A stretch of DNA of 64,000 nucleotides from UBA1764 sp045616685. GTDB lineage: Bacteria; Bacillota; Clostridia; Peptostreptococcales; Anaerovoracaceae. The position numbers were made by a program, and so were the translations under genes. Shown here piece by piece: positions 60,708 to 64,000 of the stretch; position 1 is the first letter of the stretch; every line of letters begins with the position of its first letter. The DNA is taken from contig JAZLHF010000003.1 in the NCBI GenBank assembly GCA_045616685.1, forward strand, positions 1-64,000. Direction: 5' to 3'. Under the pieces are notes generated by a model that was not told the origin of the DNA, did not search any database, and saw only the letters and a list, made by a program, of their open reading frames with translations.

Positions 60708-62411
60708 TTATAGATTCCATTTGAAACAGCTTCGGTTAAATGAAAGCATTGTTAGTTTTTCTTTTTCTAAGTTTTCGATTACTAATGAGAGAACGTATTC
60801 TCCAAGTGACTTGACGAAGTCTTCAGATTTTGTTATATCAAAGATTTTTCCGTTGTCACGGAAGATCAATCTAATATCGTTTTCTGAAATTAGAATTGAA
60901 GCATCGCCATCAACTTTCTTTTCATTGTTCTTGTTAAAAACAACCAGCATCATTTCTTCTACAATCAAGCAAATCTCATTTTTAATCTTTTCGTCAACAC
61001 CTTGCGCGGTTAACTGTTCATTAATCCTTGCGCTTGTAATTGGGGCTTGCTCTGGCGAAATTTTATATGCTTCATAGATTGTTGTTGTCTTCCAATCATC
61101 AAGCAGGTATGGCAATTTGCCTTTCTTGTATTTAATAAGCAAGAAGATGATAATTATGATTGCCGACAAGATTGGATAGAGCATATTTGAATATGCATAG
61201 CCTTTAAAGCCTCTTGTACTGATTAACGCAGTCGTGAGAATGAGAGGTGAAATCAGATATTGCACGGTTGCTGCGATGCTTGCATCAAGAATATAGTTGA
61301 TGGTTGATGCATAGTGGCAAAACTCGCAGATAAACGATGTAAATATTGTGGCAAGTGCTGCTATGCGGATTGCATAAACGGTTTCGCCAACGTATGGTTC
61401 GCCGGTGATTCCGTAAAGCGCTGGGATAAATTTTGCGGTAAGCTCCATTCCAACTGTGATTATTATGCTTACTGCAAGGGCAGCTTTGTTAATCAGTCGC
61501 ATTATTTGTCTAATACCAGCTTCATTCTTTTCAGCATAGGCAATTGAGATAAACGCAGCCCCTGACCGAATTGTGCAAGCTGCGCTTGTTGTAAATTGGA
61601 TAACTTCGGCAACGGCAAAGCTAACTGCAATATATTGTGGCCCAAGGAATACAAGAATAATTTTTGTTAAAATGATATGCATCAGCGCGAGGCACATCAT
61701 TGGTTCGCCGTTTAGGAATCCGATTGATAAAGACTCTTTCATATATTTGAAATTAAGTTTAAGTTTAAACTTAATGCCATTCTTTTTCTTTTTGAAATGA
61801 ACGAAGAAGAATACGGCGCTAAGGCAGAGACATGCAATGCGGGACACTCCAATTGCGGCAATGCCAAATGGCTTTGCGAATGCGAGTGGAATAATAATCG
61901 ATGCCAAAGTCGCAACAACATCTGTGCCGAATTGTTCGCTTTCGCCACCATCGTTAAGAACGAGATAGTAAACGTACCAATAGGTTGGGTAGAGTAAAAC
62001 TATGCCGATTACATACTGATAATATATGCGCGCATAATATTCGATACCGGGTGAAGATGCATAGAATGTGAAGAAAAGCTCTTTCATTGCAAAGGTAATG
62101 AGTGCTCCGAGGATGCCAAGCGCAACGGAAATTATAAGGCCGGTTCCTGTTAGGCATGCCGCCTCTTTTTCCTTGAATTCACCTTTAAGTCTATTCACTA
62201 CCGTTGGAATTCCGCATGAGATAATCATAGCGGCGAAGTAAGCGACTTCAAGTATAGGGCTTACGAGCGCAAATGCGGCAACAGCGTCTTCCCCAAAAAT
62301 GAGGCCGGTAATGATGCCTGTAGCATTTTCTCCGGCAATATAGATGATGTAGCCGGTGAAGCCTATGATAAACATTCTATTATATTTTTTGCTAACTAAA
62401 TTGCCTTTCAT
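60708..62411 (-). CDS. MATE transporter with C-terminal HATPase-like domain (3)
   Basis: Protein of 567 residues. MATE core about 10-440 with twelve helices; C-terminal domain about 458-567. The domain keeps RDNGKIFD (DxG, missing in the other two) but the N-box reads LIVEEMMLVVFN, with Val where Asn should be, so ATP binding may be altered or lost. It is monocistronic, on the opposite strand to the neighbouring symporter that carries a related domain. Confidence 0.8.
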   Translation of the reverse strand: MKGNLVSKKYNRMFIIGFTGYIIYIAGENATGIITGLIFGEDAVAAFALVSPILEVAYFAAMIISCGIPTVVNRLKGEFKEKEAACLTGTGLIISVALGILGALITFAMKELFFTFYASSPGIEYYARIYYQYVIGIVLLYPTYWYVYYLVLNDGGESEQFGTDVVATLASIIIPLAFAKPFGIAAIGVSRIACLCLSAVFFFVHFKKKKNGIKFKLKLNFKYMKESLSIGFLNGEPMMCLALMHIILTKIILVFLGPQYIAVSFAVAEVIQFTTSAACTIRSGAAFISIAYAEKNEAGIRQIMRLINKAALAVSIIITVGMELTAKFIPALYGITGEPYVGETVYAIRIAALATIFTSFICEFCHYASTINYILDASIAATVQYLISPLILTTALISTRGFKGYAYSNMLYPILSAIIIIIFLLIKYKKGKLPYLLDDWKTTTIYEAYKISPEQAPITSARINEQLTAQGVDEKIKNEICLIVEEMMLVVFNKNNEKKVDGDASILISENDIRLIFRDNGKIFDITKSEDFVKSLGEYVLSLVIENLEKEKLTMLSFNRSCFKWNL

Positions 62412-62505
62412 AGGCTTTTATTCTAACGGAAATGAGTGAGAATTGCAAATAGGAAGGGTATTTTCGTGGTATAATAAAAGGTAAACTGATTTTAGGAGAT
62501 TTAAC

Positions 62506-63090
62506 ATGAAAAAATTATCAAGAATTCTTTGTTTAATTATTGCGCTTGTAGTTATGTGCAGCACTTTTGTTGCGGCAGACATCAATCCACAGTTTTACGA
62601 AAATGCCGTTCAGCAGAGTCTCGACGCATATCAAAATGCGACAACCGCAAACGACAAAGTTTTCTATCTTATAACTGCAATTTATGATTATTGCTATACA
62701 CAAGACCCTGGCAGGGCAGTTGATCTTTTGGAAGAGGTTAAAGCTGCAGTTTTATCTGAACCAGAAAACATCGAAAAGAATGCAAAGCTTGCAGCCGACA
62801 TGACTGATTCTGCAGGCAAGCTTCTTCTTAAGAAAGAAGAATATTCTGCCGGAGTCAAAATGTACAAAGCAGCAATCGATTTCTATAACCAATGTGGTGG
62901 AGACCAGGAAGCAATCGCTGCTTGCGAAGAAGGGCTGGCAAAGTGCCAGGCAGGGGCTAGAGTTGATAGGATTTTACTAATTTGCATTCCTGTTTTTGTA
63001 ATCATTGTTATAATTATGTTCGCTGTTGTTAGCAAGCGCACAAAAAATAGCGGTGCCAGCAAAGTTGTTCATAAGAAAAAGCAAGAGTGA
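62506..63090 (+). CDS. Exported helical-repeat membrane protein
   Basis: Protein of 194 residues: signal peptide or N-terminal anchor (about 1-25, VAADI), about five helices with TPR-like spacing (YENAVQQSLDAYQNATTAND, YSAGVKMYKAAIDFYNQCG), then a C-terminal helix (about 154-178) followed by a basic tail. Function unknown. AGGAG before ATG, TATAAT at 62471-62476 upstream. Confidence 0.7.
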   Translation: MKKLSRILCLIIALVVMCSTFVAADINPQFYENAVQQSLDAYQNATTANDKVFYLITAIYDYCYTQDPGRAVDLLEEVKAAVLSEPENIEKNAKLAADMTDSAGKLLLKKEEYSAGVKMYKAAIDFYNQCGGDQEAIAACEEGLAKCQAGARVDRILLICIPVFVIIVIIMFAVVSKRTKNSGASKVVHKKKQE

Positions 63091-63160
63091 TTATGAAGAA
63101 ATTAATTTCAATGTGATATAATAACTAGGTATTAAATTTTAGATTGGAATAGTAATATTT

Positions 63161-64000
63161 ATGAAACTTACTTTAAGAAACGAAGACATTGATCAAGCAA
63201 GCGCGAGCTTGCGCGAGTTTTTAGACAAGTACAGTACTGGAAGGCGTAAGAGCATTAGAACATGCCTCATGGTTGAGGAGTTTCTTTTAGCATATCAGGA
63301 AAAGTTTGGCCCAGATACTGAAATTTCAATTACTCACGAACGTCGTTTAAGACGTGATAGCATGGTTATTCGTATCCCTGGAATTAGTTTTGATCCATTC
63401 TCTGCATCCGAAGAAATGGCAATTACTCATAATTTGCTTTCTTCTGTTGGCATTGATCCAGCTTGGACTTATAAGAATGGTCAAAATTGCATTCAGGTGA
63501 CTCCGGAACAAAAGAAAAATATCTCAGAGATTGTTTGGATTTTGCTTGCCGTGGCTATGGGATTCCTTCTTGGTTTCGCAGCAAAGTCAGTGCCTGGCAA
63601 CATAACAGCTAATATTGCAAATAATTTTTTGGCGCCTTTTTCTGATACTCTTATGTCATTCCTTTCAGCAACGGCATCGTTCTTGATTTTCTTCTCGGTA
63701 ATAATGGGAATTTGCGGAATGGGGGACATGGGTACTTTCCATCAAATTGGTGGAAAGATGATTAGAAATTTCATTTTTACATATTTCGCTTCGGCAGTAC
63801 TGGGACTTTTGATTTTAGTTCCGATTTTCCCGCCTGTTAATGCAGGAGGCGGAGCATTTAATGTTAACGCGATTTATTTGATGCTACTCGATATAGTTCC
63901 TGATAATATTGTTGCGCCATTTGCAAATAGCAATACGCTTCAGATTATTTTTATTTCGGTTTGTTTTGGTTTGGGCATGTTGGTTTTAAATATTAAGGTT
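63161..64000 (+). CDS. Dicarboxylate/amino acid:cation symporter with N-terminal HATPase-like domain (3' end outside window)
   Basis: Frame is open from ATG 63161 to the window end (280 codons). Residues 1 to about 110 resemble the RsbW-like domains of the MATE proteins: MKLTLRNEDIDQASASLREF, ICLMVEEFLLAYQEKFG-type N-box (Glu39/40, Ala44 instead of Asn) and IPGISFDPF. From about 120 the protein is a GltP/DctA-type symporter: EIVWILLAVAMGFLLGFAAK, FSVIMGICGMGDMGTFHQIG, DNIVAPFANSNTLQIIF. A regulatory domain on this transporter class is not usual. Confidence 0.75.
   Translation, partial: MKLTLRNEDIDQASASLREFLDKYSTGRRKSIRTCLMVEEFLLAYQEKFGPDTEISITHERRLRRDSMVIRIPGISFDPFSASEEMAITHNLLSSVGIDPAWTYKNGQNCIQVTPEQKKNISEIVWILLAVAMGFLLGFAAKSVPGNITANIANNFLAPFSDTLMSFLSATASFLIFFSVIMGICGMGDMGTFHQIGGKMIRNFIFTYFASAVLGLLILVPIFPPVNAGGGAFNVNAIYLMLLDIVPDNIVAPFANSNTLQIIFISVCFGLGMLVLNIKV

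Overview
The window looks like a stretch of chromosome from a low-G+C, Gram-positive anaerobe of the class Clostridia. The signs are the gene order radA / carD / yacL / ispDF / proS / cysS / mrnC / rlmB / sigH, which closely follows the B. subtilis sms-sigH region; A+T-rich DNA with strong AGGAGG-type ribosome binding sites; S-layer-homology (SLH) surface proteins; a GGGtGRT/NifU-like pair; and Firmicutes-type regulatory RNAs. The family within Clostridia cannot be fixed from sequence reading alone.

Bases 1-2400 are the right end of an integrative element: the C-terminal part of a Rep helicase, an excisionase and a Tn916-type tyrosine integrase. Bases 2400-12600 are accessory DNA. They carry two toxin-antitoxin modules (yafQ/dinJ-like and phd/parE-like), a secreted Cys/His-repeat protein and a broken relative of it, a PrsW-like membrane protease pair, an SLH-anchored NlpC/P60 peptidase, a (AGCA)15 microsatellite inside what looks like a tiny transcription unit, and a 1187-residue SLH-anchored beta-helix protein. 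A 76-base direct repeat (2299-2374 and 12525-12600) brackets this segment. It suggests successive insertions at one target.

Bases 12600-33200 mix housekeeping and envelope genes. A block at 18081-25394 holds a PLP amino-acid decarboxylase, an LTA-synthase-like phosphotransferase, a membrane acyltransferase and a very unusual STAS-AMP ligase fusion. The GGGtGRT/NifU-like pair and two lipoproteins of the choloylglycine-hydrolase fold lie here or nearby. A TrpXYZ-type ABC transporter (30424-33147) is preceded by a tyrosine-rich leader peptide and a complete set of competing RNA hairpins, i.e. a ribosome-mediated attenuator.

Bases 33295-48474 form the conserved core: asnS, an EF-G paralogue, radA, carD, yacL, ispDF, proS, a cyclophilin, cysS, mrnC, thyA, rlmB, sigH, folA and mntP. 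Genes are packed tightly, often with one-base overlaps.

Bases 48483-64000 hold a WYL regulator, surface and membrane proteins, a preQ1-I riboswitch-controlled queT, a possible 6S-like RNA, and the most striking feature of the window. Three MATE-family transporters carry C-terminal RsbW/SpoIIAB-like (HATPase) domains, and a dicarboxylate-type symporter carries a related N-terminal domain. Together with the STAS domain fused to an AMP ligase 27 kb away, they suggest that partner-switching modules, normally used on sigma factors, have been coupled directly to membrane transport and acyl activation. This is inference from domain architecture; no search or structure prediction was run.
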